Made by a program: the position numbers and the translations under genes. A DNA stretch of 64,000 bases from Symsagittifera roscoffensis (taxonomy: Eukaryota; Xenacoelomorpha; Acoela; Convolutidae), in assembly GCF_963678635.1 (NCBI RefSeq), contig NC_087070.1, positions 33,100,695-33,164,694 on the forward strand. The letters are read 5' to 3'. This document shows, piece by piece, positions 20,749 to 29,683 of this stretch (position 1 is the first letter of the stretch; each line of letters opens with the position of its first letter). The notes beneath the pieces are model-generated. The model worked only from the letters and a program-made list of their open reading frames with translations, was not told the DNA's origin and did not search any database.

Positions 20749-21227
20749 TTACTGTTGATTAAAAGTTTTCGGATCGGGTTCCATGGAAAGCTTCACGACG
20801 ATTTGAACTCGATTTTTGCTGTCTTTAACATCAATCAAAACCTTTGAATAAAAAATAAATGACAGTTCAGGTAATGTAATGAAAACACTGTATAATTACT
20901 GACTAGATTTGTTACAATTGCTGAGACTTTTCAGATTCAGTAAAAACTATTAATCATAGTAATTTCTAAGTTTTTCAAAAAAAAACTTTAAAATTTTACC
21001 TTTTCCTGAAGTGTGTTTGGAGTCTGCTGAGCACATAATTTAATATTATGCTGAGAATGCTTCTTCTTGAAATGATTAGCGAGTTTCTCGCTGCTATAAA
21101 TATAAAAATTACAGTTAGAACACTTCAGAACACCACATGTTCTACGATGTCTTGATGCATCTTTGTGAGTGTATTCCCTGCCACATTCAAGACATGCAAC
21201 TCTTTCGTTTCTATTGAGTGAAGGCAT
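20749..21227 (-). CDS. Stand-alone zinc-finger protein of element E
   Basis: The frame starting at 21227 (MPSLNRNERVACLECGRE) encodes two zinc-binding units: CLECGREYTHKDASRHRRTC, and CSNCNFYIYSSEKLANHFKK followed by KH. The same two-unit module starts the polymerase gene of E near 30975-31170 (LNRNEKVKC, RHRKRC, CPNCHFYTKS). The frame ends at 20988. A GTAAAA donor-like sequence precedes its end, and a short open stretch at 20749-20841 follows an AG, so a small second exon is possible. Upstream lies a CCAAT-box repeat array (21446-21711). A DNA-binding or polymerase-accessory role is inferred from the shared module. Confidence 0.55.
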
Positions 21228-21413
21228 CTCAATAGTAAGGAAAAATTAAATGGGAGATTTAAAAAGTACCAAATTTTTAGATAAGGTGAGTTGAATAGCC
21301 TCAAAAAATGAATAAAAGTAAATAAAAACAGCAAACTTATTGACCAATTGTTTTTAACGAGAAAGAAAATCAGAATGGATATGCTATTTAGCCTAGCTGA
21401 AATAAAAATCATC

Positions 21414-21711
21414 CAATCTAACCATGGAATTTTTAAAAGAATCAACCAATCAGAATCGAGCATTAATTACAAGGAAACTTTATCTTTTCTGATATCAACC
21501 AATCAGAATTGAGTTTCAATAGTCATGTAATTTTCAACAAATTCAATGTCAACCTATCAGAATTGAGCTTCAAAAGTCATGAAATTTTCAAGAAAGTTAA
21601 TGTCAACCAATCAGAGTTGAGCTCTTCTTCTCATAAATTTTTCAACAATTTCTTTAAAATTTGTAGATTTTGAGGATACTTTCACAGACATTATTTGTGT
21701 TAATAACCAAT
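21414..21711 (-). promoter_or_regulatory. CCAAT-box tandem array upstream of zinc-finger gene
   Basis: A unit of about 54 bp containing CAACCAATCAGAATTGAG recurs. CCAAT cores lie at 21446, 21499, 21607 and 21707, with a variant (CCTAT) at 21553 and another CCAAT at 21414. The array lies within about 200-500 bp of the start of the minus-strand zinc-finger gene. CCAAT boxes are bound by NF-Y in animals. That the array is this gene's promoter is inference from position. Confidence 0.5.
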
Positions 21712-21895
21712 CAGAATGAAGTAATCACAGATTTTAAAAAACTTTGTAGATCAGAACCAGACTATGTTTATGAAACTTCTTAATCAATAAATTTTATTGA
21801 ATTTTTCGAACATAACTAAGGTTTGAAGTTTGATAAATGAGATTTCTTGTCTAGTTTATATTGTTTTTTCGATATTATTATTATTATTATTATAA

Positions 21896-21945
21896 GGAAT
21901 TTAGCGTATAAACGCAAGGGGTTGCCCCCGTTCAGAGACAGTTGA
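21896..21945 (-). other. LINE 3' UTR with two adjacent stem-loops before the TAA tail
   Basis: Read on the minus strand, GGGGCAACCCC (21918-21928) is followed after two bases by GCGTTTATACGC (21904-21915), then a short spacer and the TAA repeats. Such 3' hairpins are often what a LINE reverse transcriptase recognises. Confidence 0.5.
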
Positions 21946-24785
21946 TCAGGTGTTTACGAGAAGTCTACAGGTTGTACAGTCGCAATAAGTCTTCCAGCTG
22001 CATAAGTTGCTTTCAGAGAAACTTTTCACAAAGACAATCCACATCCATGTCAGGAGTTTGTTCTTCAGTCCAAATTCGTTCAACTTGATGGGACATAGGT
22101 TAGCCAGCCGTCTTGCTCTGAACCAAAAATTCTGTTCTGCCACTTCCTTCATCGGGCGCGCGCACTGAAACAGAGAAGCACCCGCAGATCGGGTGAAATA
22201 TAACGGGGAAGTGTTCAAAAATTTGGAGGCGCAGTCAAAATTGTATGTTCCGTTCAAAATCTTAGCTAAAGTTAGTAGATCGACCAACTGTAGGTAGTAA
22301 GGAATAGGTAAAATATTGAGCTTTATTAAGCAATCTTTGTATGAAACTTCGTTACCTAGAGCCCATTTGCAAAAACGTTTCTGTACGCTTTCAAATAAAC
22401 GCATTCCACCTCTGTTTAAAGAAAACGCAGGTGAACCATAGATAAGTATAGGTAAAACCATGCTTTTGTAAAGGTTCAATTTTGTAACGGTTTGAAGTCT
22501 TGCGGAGTTTCGTTTAATCAGGTAAAGTACAGAGTTGGCTTTATTCGCAGCTTGCTTAATGTGTGGAAGCCAGTTCATTGTCTCAGATATTACTAAACCG
22601 AGGTCTTTTTGGCTAGTACTCCGGGGGATTGGATTTCCGTCAAAGAAGTATGTATTCATAGATTTGGCATTAAAGGTTAAGTGGTTGCATTTCGTGACAT
22701 TGAAAGGCATGTTGTTGATGATCGACCATTCAAAGATTGTATCTAACTCGTTTTGAAATAAGGAAGCTGTATCACTAAGCGTGTAAATAAACTTTGCGTC
22801 ATCAGCGGCTAGTAAGGGTGTCGAAAAATTATTCAATGAAGGAAGGTCGTTGATAAATACTAAGAACAACAAAGGCCCTAGAATTGAGCCTTGCGGGACA
22901 CCACTCGTAACTGGAAATTCATAGGAAACATTATCTCCAACCTTCACTATTTGATATCTTGATGAAAGGTAAGATGATATTAAACTCAATACTTTGCCAC
23001 GAACTCCCGTCAAGTGAAGCTTTCTCATGAGCAACCCATGGTCTACTCGGTCAAAAGCCTTTTCGAAATCAGTGTATATAACATCAAGTTGTTTGCCATT
23101 ATCGAAGGCTTCATATATTATATCCATATACTCGATTAGCTGTAAAATACATGAACGTTTTCTGCGGAACCCATACTGAGACTGATGCAAAAAGGGTTCA
23201 TAGTGCACGTATAGTGAGTCAAAAAGGCATCGTTCAAAAATTTTTGAGGGAACTGATAATAATGACACTGGTCTATAATTTTTAACCAAACTCTTGTTCC
23301 CTTTTTTGTGAATAGGGGATAAATGAGACCTTTTCCACTGGTCAGGAAACTTTGCTGTTTGTTTCATTTTGTAGAAAATCTGATAAAGAGAGTGTCTTAT
23401 TGATGGGCAATTTCTGAATAAAATCGGAGGCAGTGAATCAATTCCTCTAGATTTGGTAACGTCTAACTTTTCGCAGACTGATGAGATTCTGGAATCTGAT
23501 AGATCAAAATCGGTTATGATAGGGTAGATACTTGGTTCATTGTCATTGAGTACTGGAATATCACTGGAACTAATGTACATATCTTGAAAGAAATCAGCAA
23601 AGAGATTTGCTTTTTCTTGGTCATTTGTTGCTTCATGGTCGTTATATTTCATCACGGATGGTAGGGTTCCTTTAGTAAATGAGCGAAAATACTTGAAAAG
23701 TGCTGATGTAGATCTGCCATTGGATAACAATGTTTCATACTGTGACTTGTCATCTTCAACTGCTTTGTCGCAATTTTCGGACATAAATTTCAATTTTGGG
23801 CTTTCACTAGGGAACTTTTTCTTCGCGGTGTTCAATCTCTTAATCATGTTTGATGTTTCCGGAGTTATCCACGGTGGGAGTGACATCCTGTGTTTTGTTC
23901 TAACAGGAAAGACTTGACCGAGGTGTTCATTCACCCATTTATTCACCCGAGGTGTTCATTCAAGTAAAACAGTCACATTGGACCAACAAATGCCCTGAAA
24001 GGCATTTTTTAGAATGTTTTCGTTCAGAATTGAAAAATTTTCATTGCAGAAACTGAAAGTGGGACTAGTTTTCATATTTGGACGCATGAAATTTCCTGCT
24101 GCGGACATATTGAATGCAAAGAGTATTGGAAAGTGATCCGAGATATTCAAAATGCCGTTGTTAACCAATTGGATATCTGTGGTTTCAATTTTTGGTGAGG
24201 TAAAAATAATATCCAAAATGTTACTGGAAGTAGTTTTGAATTGAACTTGCTGTTGTAATTTCATTTCACTGATCGTTTCAATAAACTCAAGGTCAGAAGG
24301 GATATTTGATTGTAAAATTTCCCAGTCAATTGCTGAGTAATTCATATCACCGGTAACAATCTTATGGTCACATTCGGTAGTCTCAATGATGTTTAAAAGG
24401 GATATGATTGATTCTGAACTAATTCTGAAAGAACTGGAAGGTGGGGAAAATAGCAACAGACAACCAATAGTTTGGTTGACTTGAAAACACACATGACATC
24501 ACAACATGAACCAAGGAAAATATCGGGAAGAGGGATGGAATAAGATATGATAGACTTTTTGATGCACACCAAGGTGCCTCCATGAGATGAAAGTCCTGAG
24601 TCTTTCTGAGGCCGGTCTGAGCGAAAAATGTTGTATTGTGGCAAAAAGAGTTCGGTGTCATTGAAGTCCGACGTGAGCCATGTTTCACAAATGCAAATAA
24701 TACTATAGGAGTGAATGGATATGTAGTTTGCAAAAGTTTTCCGTCGAGACAACTGTAACAAGCTTCTGATGTTGTAGAGTAACAA
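21946..24785 (-). pseudogene. LINE ORF2: APE endonuclease and reverse transcriptase
   Basis: Endonuclease part (24785-23956): ICICETWL near the start, GGTLVCIKKS, and GDMNYSAIDW, with ISDHFPI near its end. Reverse transcriptase (23946-21946): YRPVSLLSVPSKIFE, YGFRRKRSC, DFEKAFDRVDH, SGVPQGSILGPLLF and a catalytic box LAADDAKF at about 22798-22812, where most relatives have Tyr or Phe before A-D-D. The frame ends with a Cys-rich stretch (CDCTTC). Breaks: a frame change near 24425 in the endonuclease and a TGA at 23956-23958 between endonuclease and transcriptase. The protein nicks target DNA and primes reverse transcription from it. Confidence 0.9.
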
Positions 24786-24821
24786 ACTTAGTTCTATTGG
24801 TTCGGGTCTGGAGGCAGATAG

Positions 24822-25631
24822 TCAGACTTTTGAAGCGCTTGTCTTCAGGTAGTCGGTTTTCACTCCGTTGACTATTAGCTCTAGGTTCCTAATTTTTATA
24901 TTTTCTGGTTTAACACCTTCATTGATTAGATCGCGTCTTTTACGAAGGATTGCATTCTCCTTTTCCTGCTCTTCCTTCGAAAGAGATTTACTGATGTATG
25001 CAAAGTATTTTTTGTTTTTGTACGTTCCAGTGAATGTTTTCAACATTGAAGCTCGTGCAAGCGTTTTTTCAGCTGTAAACTTGTCTCTAAACCTGACAAG
25101 CATAGTTCTGGGCCTGGTGGAAGTTGGGTTGAACTTTCCTAGCCTCGCTGTTGAGGCAACATGGTCATTAGGTATACCCAAATGATTCAAAACAGTGTTT
25201 AGATTACTCTCGTTATGTTCAAAAATGTCAATTCTTTTCGGTTTTTCTGGAGTAGCTGAAGTTAATTCAGGAACACCAGATATACGAATTTCATTTTCAA
25301 AGTTAGTGGAACTAGATTGAACTTGTTTTACTATCGAAGCAAAAGACTTAGCTTGAGATTTTGTAGGAGTCTGGTTTTGAAGCGAATCGCCAACTGCCAA
25401 AATTGTATTCTTGAGGTCGGCGATTTCTTCATTCTTAGACAGAGTCAGTCGATGTTGCGATAGCAATTCTTTGAAGATACAAATAATTGAATCTTTCTTC
25501 GTTTTGTGTAGATACTTGTTTATTTCGTCGTCAGATGAGGCCATGATTTCTTCGATGGTAGGATAGTAGTTTTCGATTGAGTCCAGCCTTCTCCGAGAAG
25601 TTCCACCCGTTGGTTTTGTTTCATCATCCAT
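24822..25631 (-). CDS. LINE ORF1 nucleic-acid-binding protein
   Basis: A 269-codon frame, open throughout. The N-terminal part has a probable coiled coil (residues about 45-85). A central IRISGVPE strand and PRTMLVRFRDKFTAEKTL are typical of the RNA-binding ORF1 proteins of CR1/Jockey-group LINEs. The end (SKSLSKEEQEKENAILRKRR, then LELIVNG) is the usual ORF1 C-terminal helix and strand. The start is the first ATG after the estimated element start. ORF1 proteins coat the LINE RNA and act as nucleic-acid chaperones. Confidence 0.8.
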   Translation of the reverse strand: MDDETKPTGGTSRRRLDSIENYYPTIEEIMASSDDEINKYLHKTKKDSIICIFKELLSQHRLTLSKNEEIADLKNTILAVGDSLQNQTPTKSQAKSFASIVKQVQSSSTNFENEIRISGVPELTSATPEKPKRIDIFEHNESNLNTVLNHLGIPNDHVASTARLGKFNPTSTRPRTMLVRFRDKFTAEKTLARASMLKTFTGTYKNKKYFAYISKSLSKEEQEKENAILRKRRDLINEGVKPENIKIRNLELIVNGVKTDYLKTSASKV

Positions 25632-25674
25632 TTCAATATGAAACTATTTAATACTTTGTAACAAAATATTCAAT

Positions 25675-26028
25675 TCAAATTTTGAAATTTCGATCAAAAT
25701 TTTTTCGATTTGTTCTATTTCTAACCAGTGAAAAAAAATTACCAAAATATACGTTTTTATCGTTTTCTTTTTGGTATATTGTAGTATAAACAACCGGAGG
25801 TCTATTAAATTTGGATAAACGATCAAAAGATATTCTGACAAATCTGGATTTTGTATTTGTATCAAATTCAAAACAGTAATCGAATTGATGTTCCTTATCT
25901 CCAATTTCTATTTCATAGGCTCTTCCATTGTTTTGTTTTTTACTGATCGACCACCCAATCTGCGTTAACTCTAAAAACATTGTTGATAAATCTGACAGTA
26001 CTCTTCTTTTTTGTAATCTCCTCTCCAT
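25675..26028 (-). CDS. Unrecognised basic protein of element E beside the LINE
   Basis: A 117-codon frame (MERRLQKRRVLSDLSTMFLEL) with many Lys/Arg/Asn residues and no motif that I recognise. It contains KEHQFDYCFEFDTNTKSRFVRISF and a VVYTTIYQKE strand, giving a beta-rich impression like the neighbouring PC4-like gene. It ends about 40 bp before the estimated 5' end of the LINE, so the insertion may have separated it from sequence further left. Confidence that it is a gene is moderate. Confidence 0.4.
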   Translation of the reverse strand: MERRLQKRRVLSDLSTMFLELTQIGWSISKKQNNGRAYEIEIGDKEHQFDYCFEFDTNTKSRFVRISFDRLSKFNRPPVVYTTIYQKENDKNVYFGNFFSLVRNRTNRKNFDRNFKI

Positions 26029-26753
26029 CTTTGTAACAAAACTATTGAACTTTCTGTGTTTCTATACAAATTAAAACTAATACAATCTCCATCAACTTCA
26101 TCTGTCCACCACTCTTGTAGTTATTTGTAGTAATTCAATTTTAAAATCTGATAAATGTTCAATTCAGACATTGAAAACGCTTTTGATGGAAACATTTTTC
26201 TTACTGAAATATATGAAGAAACTTAAAAAACTCGAATTGTTTTATCATTTTTAAAGTATTTTGAAATAACAGTCACCGTAAATGTTTTTTAATTATTTAG
26301 AGTCTAATTAGTTTCAAGGAAATTCATGTAGCCAGTAAAAACCTCAAACTAAGGCAGAAAAAAATTGAAAACAACCAATGAAGTTTAAAAATCTAAAAAA
26401 AAATAATGATAATGTTTTCAACTTAATATACATTCTTGTTTGTAATGTTTTTAAATTGAGGCAAAATTTAGCTTAACTTTGATGAAAACAGTTTTAAATA
26501 AAATTATCTGTAATTTCATAAATAAATACTGGAAAATCTTTTCATAATTGGTTAGTTTTTTATGTCAATTTCGATAAAATTGTATGTTTTGTCTGACTTT
26601 TCCTCAGATATAATAGCTCTAAATATCCACTTTACTGAGAAAAAATAGTTTTGAACCAATAATATCTCAATTACCAAACATGGAAAACATCACAAAGCTT
26701 TACTGAGGTTTACAATTATCAACAAACATAAAGTTTCCCAATATTTGGGACAG
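26029..26753. other. AT-rich spacer of E, no gene seen
   Basis: Only A/T-rich sequence with no frame of note. Confidence 0.6.
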
Positions 26754-27344
26754 TTATTTGATTTCATTCAAAGTATAGTTGACATATGCAACTTGCTTCA
26801 AGTCTTCATTTTCCTTTGCAGCGAAGAGTCGAATCTGAATGTAGGGTGGCTTGCTCACGTTGTACTTCTTGATTGTGACACACACCCTACTCATGTTGTA
26901 CGTTGCTATTTCATATAATCTATTACAGATGTCGAGCTCCTGATCCATAGTTGATTCTCTGCCAGATTTGCCTTCATATATAGGTACGAGTCCAAGATTT
27001 TCAGCATCGTGAATAACAGTATTCCGTATTGCGGTTATTGCTTCGCCTTCTTTTTCACTAAGATAGACTTGTTGAGACTTTTCAAATTGTCCCAAATCAT
27101 TTATTTTTAATAGTTGAAAGCACGGTTCCAAGCATATTTTTCCCTTGTAGGATTTTTGGAACCAAACAAATCTCCCAATTATTTTTTGATTTTTTGAAAA
27201 TTCAATATAGTTGGAACTATCAACTTTTCTCGAGTACATTTTGAAGAAGAACAAACTGATCAGATGAGGAGAAATGAGAGAAATGACTTTGAGTTTAAAT
27301 GAAAATGGAAGTAAGCAGTATGAGTCATCGCCATTTCCATACAT
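26754..27344 (-). CDS. PC4-like double-module protein (E)
   Basis: A 196-codon frame. The true start may be the inner Met of MYSRKVDSSNYIEF (about residue 35), because the preceding 34 residues are hydrophobic and unlike the copies in F, which begin MYPRKNNFPKYIDY. Two similar units follow: GRFVWFQKSYKGKICLEPCF with VYLSEKEGEAITAIRN, then VTIKKYNVSKPPYIQIRLF with VAYVNYTLNEIK. Each resembles the strand-helix pattern of the PC4 ssDNA-binding domain. F has a homologue at 60308 and a partial second copy at 61.3-61.7 kb. A replication or transcription cofactor role is inferred. Confidence 0.5.
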   Translation of the reverse strand: MYGNGDDSYCLLPFSFKLKVISLISPHLISLFFFKMYSRKVDSSNYIEFSKNQKIIGRFVWFQKSYKGKICLEPCFQLLKINDLGQFEKSQQVYLSEKEGEAITAIRNTVIHDAENLGLVPIYEGKSGRESTMDQELDICNRLYEIATYNMSRVCVTIKKYNVSKPPYIQIRLFAAKENEDLKQVAYVNYTLNEIK

Positions 27345-27711
27345 GGAAGTAGTACCAAATATGGAAGGATTTCCCTATATAGAAGCTGCGTAGGCGTTAC
27401 TACTACTATATAACTCCACCATTTTCTGCAAAAATCATTTTTCCCAATGGCAGCTGCTATGTGTCAAGCTCTTCCCAGCTTTTATTCAGATTATAATAGT
27501 AAATCATTGTTTATTTCTGTTTCCAACGATTTTTACGAAAAATACATAATAACCCAAGATTATTGCGTCTCTACTCACGATTCTTTCTGTTCCTTGGGAA
27601 ATTGCAAATTTCATATAAATTAGCCAAATTCCCTTAACTTCCCTTAGCCAAATTCTTCAGCGATTAGACAAATATCAATACACATATCAAGAAAATGATT
27701 GTGTTTACACT
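27345..27711. other. Intergenic spacer between divergent E genes
   Basis: Separates the minus-strand PC4-like gene from the plus-strand small basic gene. It probably holds both promoters; no distinct element was identified apart from an ACTACTATATAACTCC stretch near 27400 that could act as a TATA box. Confidence 0.35.
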
Positions 27712-28053
27712 TTGTACAAGCACAGATTCTTTTCGAGTATTGTCACATCAAGTGGGGAAGTCTTCAATCAGCTTAGTTGTGGAGTGCAGCATAACTTACG
27801 ATGGAAAGGAGCAGAAAAAACACCAAGCGCATCAAGGAAACGACTTGTTCGCAAAAAGTTCAAAAAACATTATCTAAGTTCTAATCAAAAACTTGCATCT
27901 ACGCAAACTCTTGGCTCAGCATTTTTAGACAGAATTTGTAAAGTACAAAACTCAAAATATGTACATTATTTGTTAAAAATAACTGACTGTTTTATTGATG
28001 GTTATGGATTTGTAAATAGTGATCATGTCAATTTTTCAATAAAAAACTTTTGA
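27712..28053 (+). CDS. Small basic protein of element E
   Basis: A 113-codon frame with a very basic middle (SRKRLVRKKFKKHYLSSNQK) followed by LGSAFLDRICKVQNSKYVHY and FIDGYGFVNSDHVNFSIKNF. The inverted homologue in F lies at about 59470-59830 on the minus strand and shares the FIDGYG..N.DHV end. In both elements it points away from the PC4-like gene. The basic middle suggests nucleic-acid binding, such as a core or terminal-protein role; this is speculative. Confidence 0.5.
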   Translation: MYKHRFFSSIVTSSGEVFNQLSCGVQHNLRWKGAEKTPSASRKRLVRKKFKKHYLSSNQKLASTQTLGSAFLDRICKVQNSKYVHYLLKITDCFIDGYGFVNSDHVNFSIKNF

Positions 28054-28189
28054 TATTCCATCAATTTTCTCTCATATGTTTACAAATTTACCATTAATTA
28101 CCGAAACAAAAATCACCGTTGTCAAAAACATTTGCAAAAAAATTTTCAAATAAGTAAGAAAGATGTAATATTTCTTTTGATTTTCAAAA

Positions 28190-28575
28190 AGTTGCAAAAA
28201 AACATTTCAATTTTTTTAACAAGTTGTAAAAAGTGTTTCAATTTTTTTTGACATAATGCGAAAAATGTTTCAACTTTTGAAAAGATGCAAAAAGTGTTTT
28301 ACTTTTTTTAACAAGATGTGAAAAGTGTTTCACTTTTTCACTACAAATGCGAAAAATGTTTTTTTTTCAACAAAATGCGAAAAGTGTTTTTTTTTTTTCG
28401 ATAAAATGCGAAAAGTGTTTCAATTTTTTCGACAAAATGCGAAAAGTGTTTTACTTTTTTCGATAAAACGCAAAAAGTGTTTCAATTTTTTCGACAAAAT
28501 GCGGAAAGTGTTTTACTTTTTTTCGACAAAATGCGAAAAGTGTTTCAATTTTTTCTACAAAAGCCTAAAAGTGTG
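28190..28575. repeat. Minisatellite (roughly 32-bp units) in E
   Basis: About ten imperfect units of the type CGACAAAATGCGAAAAGTGTTT followed by a T-rich stretch. Frames across it (for example 28325-28591) are artefacts of the repeat. The flanks (28054-28190 and 28576-28815) are AT-rich and empty. Confidence 0.8.
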
Positions 28576-28815
28576 TTCATCGATGAGGTAACTTTTTACT
28601 TGTGTACAAATTTTCTAGTGTTTTTCCGAGTTTTTGTACAAAAATTAATCAAATTGTTCAACATGTGTGCGAGTTCGGAGCACTTAACTAAGTACTAATT
28701 GTTTTTCAATGGTTTACCTTGAACCTCTCATCTATTCTCATAATTAAAATGAAATTGAAGAAATTAATTACAGAAAACGAAGTCAAAACCAAACAACTTT
28801 TATTTACAAAAACAT

Positions 28816-29130
28816 TTAATCAAAGAGCTGTCGAGCAGCAGAAGAGTTCTGGAGGTTCTCTATAGAACGCAGAGCTGGACGAGGTTCCATTGCTGGTGGT
28901 TGTTGTGGAACTGGAGGTGTCATTTTTTGTGAGAAACCCTCATCTTCATCTATTGTGATGGGGTTTTCGGCTGATCCTGCCTCCTCCCAAGGAAAAAGGA
29001 AGTCGTCGACTGGTTGAGCTACACATCGTGAGTCAGGAATCTCGGGGTAGTTCATTCCCACATGCTCAGACATTTCCGCCATCATTTGCATGGTTCCAAG
29101 TTGGTTTTCTGTGATGGGAACTAGCATCAT
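28816..29130 (-). CDS. Small acidic protein of element E
   Basis: A 104-codon frame with VPITENQLGTMQMM, EHVGMNYPEIPD, then Pro-rich PVPQQPP and MEPRPALRSIENLQN. The homologue in F (57186-57530, plus strand) shares ITENQLG-, EHVGMNYP- and ARPALRSIEN-like stretches. Just upstream (about 29137-29220) both copies also share a coding-like segment (FLARMDIPIQ, then VMRRDF), so the gene may begin further upstream. In F this segment is followed by a GTAAGT donor-like sequence. Function unknown; acidic and low in complexity. Confidence 0.5.
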   Translation of the reverse strand: MMLVPITENQLGTMQMMAEMSEHVGMNYPEIPDSRCVAQPVDDFLFPWEEAGSAENPITIDEDEGFSQKMTPPVPQQPPAMEPRPALRSIENLQNSSAARQLFD

Positions 29131-29683
29131 ACGATGTTAGTTGAAATCTCTTCGCATCACTTCCAATATGTGCCAGACTTGGATTGGGATGTCCATTCGT
29201 GCCAGAAAAACTCCACAAACTGTTTCTCGCACTTGGATTTGTACTAAATCAGGCGCAAATCCTACAGACTACTTGAGGTTGCTGTTTTGTACTGAGAAGA
29301 TCATTTTGAGCAATAAATTGAGTTAATGAGTAAAAACAAGATTTACAGTTGAGAGGGTGAAAGTTGACTGTGATTAAGTTGAATTTAGTGTATTTAGAGC
29401 TGAGAGAGGAGGTAGATGATGGTAGTTACGTTGAAAATAAAATGATTTTTAGATAAGAGAGAGGGGTATCTTCAACTGGAATGTGTGGGTTTAACCAATC
29501 AGAATAGATTTTCCTTATTTGGATTGTAGTCGTGTCCAATCAGATTTTAATTTCTTTTTATGGAATTCTTATAGAAAACCCGTGTCTAATTGAAAACAAA
29601 GCTCCATTTTACACATTGTCGTTTCCAATCACAAAAATGTTCATTTTTGTTCAAGTTGTTGAACTTTCCTTCTGAGGAACCTT
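29131..29683. promoter_or_regulatory. Region with CCAAT boxes between acidic and membrane-protein genes
   Basis: After the coding-like segment, CCAAT boxes lie at 29495 (TTTAACCAATCAGAAT), 29536 (GTCCAATCAGA) and 29625 (TTTCCAATCA). The equivalent stretches in F (56660-56850 and 58970-59115) carry the same boxes as ATTGG. They lie upstream of the minus-strand acidic gene, so they may form its promoter. No other feature seen. Confidence 0.4.

Larger units (their letters stand above)
21871..25640 (-). mobile_element. Non-LTR retrotransposon (LINE, Jockey/CR1/I group) inside E
   Basis: Minus-strand LINE of about 3.8 kb with ORF1, an APE-type endonuclease, reverse transcriptase and a 3' tail of TAA repeats (21871-21895). 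ORF1 is open. The second reading frame has a frame change near 24425 and an in-frame TGA at 23956-23958 beside a short tandem duplication (GTGAATGAACACCTCGG twice), so this copy is inactive but recent. No clear target duplication was found, and the 5' end is estimated from the ORF1 start. Confidence 0.9.

Noticed and set aside
22535-22756. Plus-strand frames within the LINE (also 23693-23917 and 24868-25185)
   Set aside because: Antisense to the clear LINE genes; no independent support.
21846-25660. Target-site duplication of the LINE
   Set aside because: Sequences beside the TAA tail and beside the estimated 5' end show no direct match; only a weak inverted similarity that is probably chance.
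28190-28575. Possible CRISPR-like regular repeats
   Set aside because: Units are contiguous and diverged, with no unique spacers; a eukaryotic minisatellite is the better explanation.
28325-28591. 88-codon Lys/Phe/Cys-rich frame
   Set aside because: Lies wholly in the minisatellite; open only because the repeat unit lacks stops.
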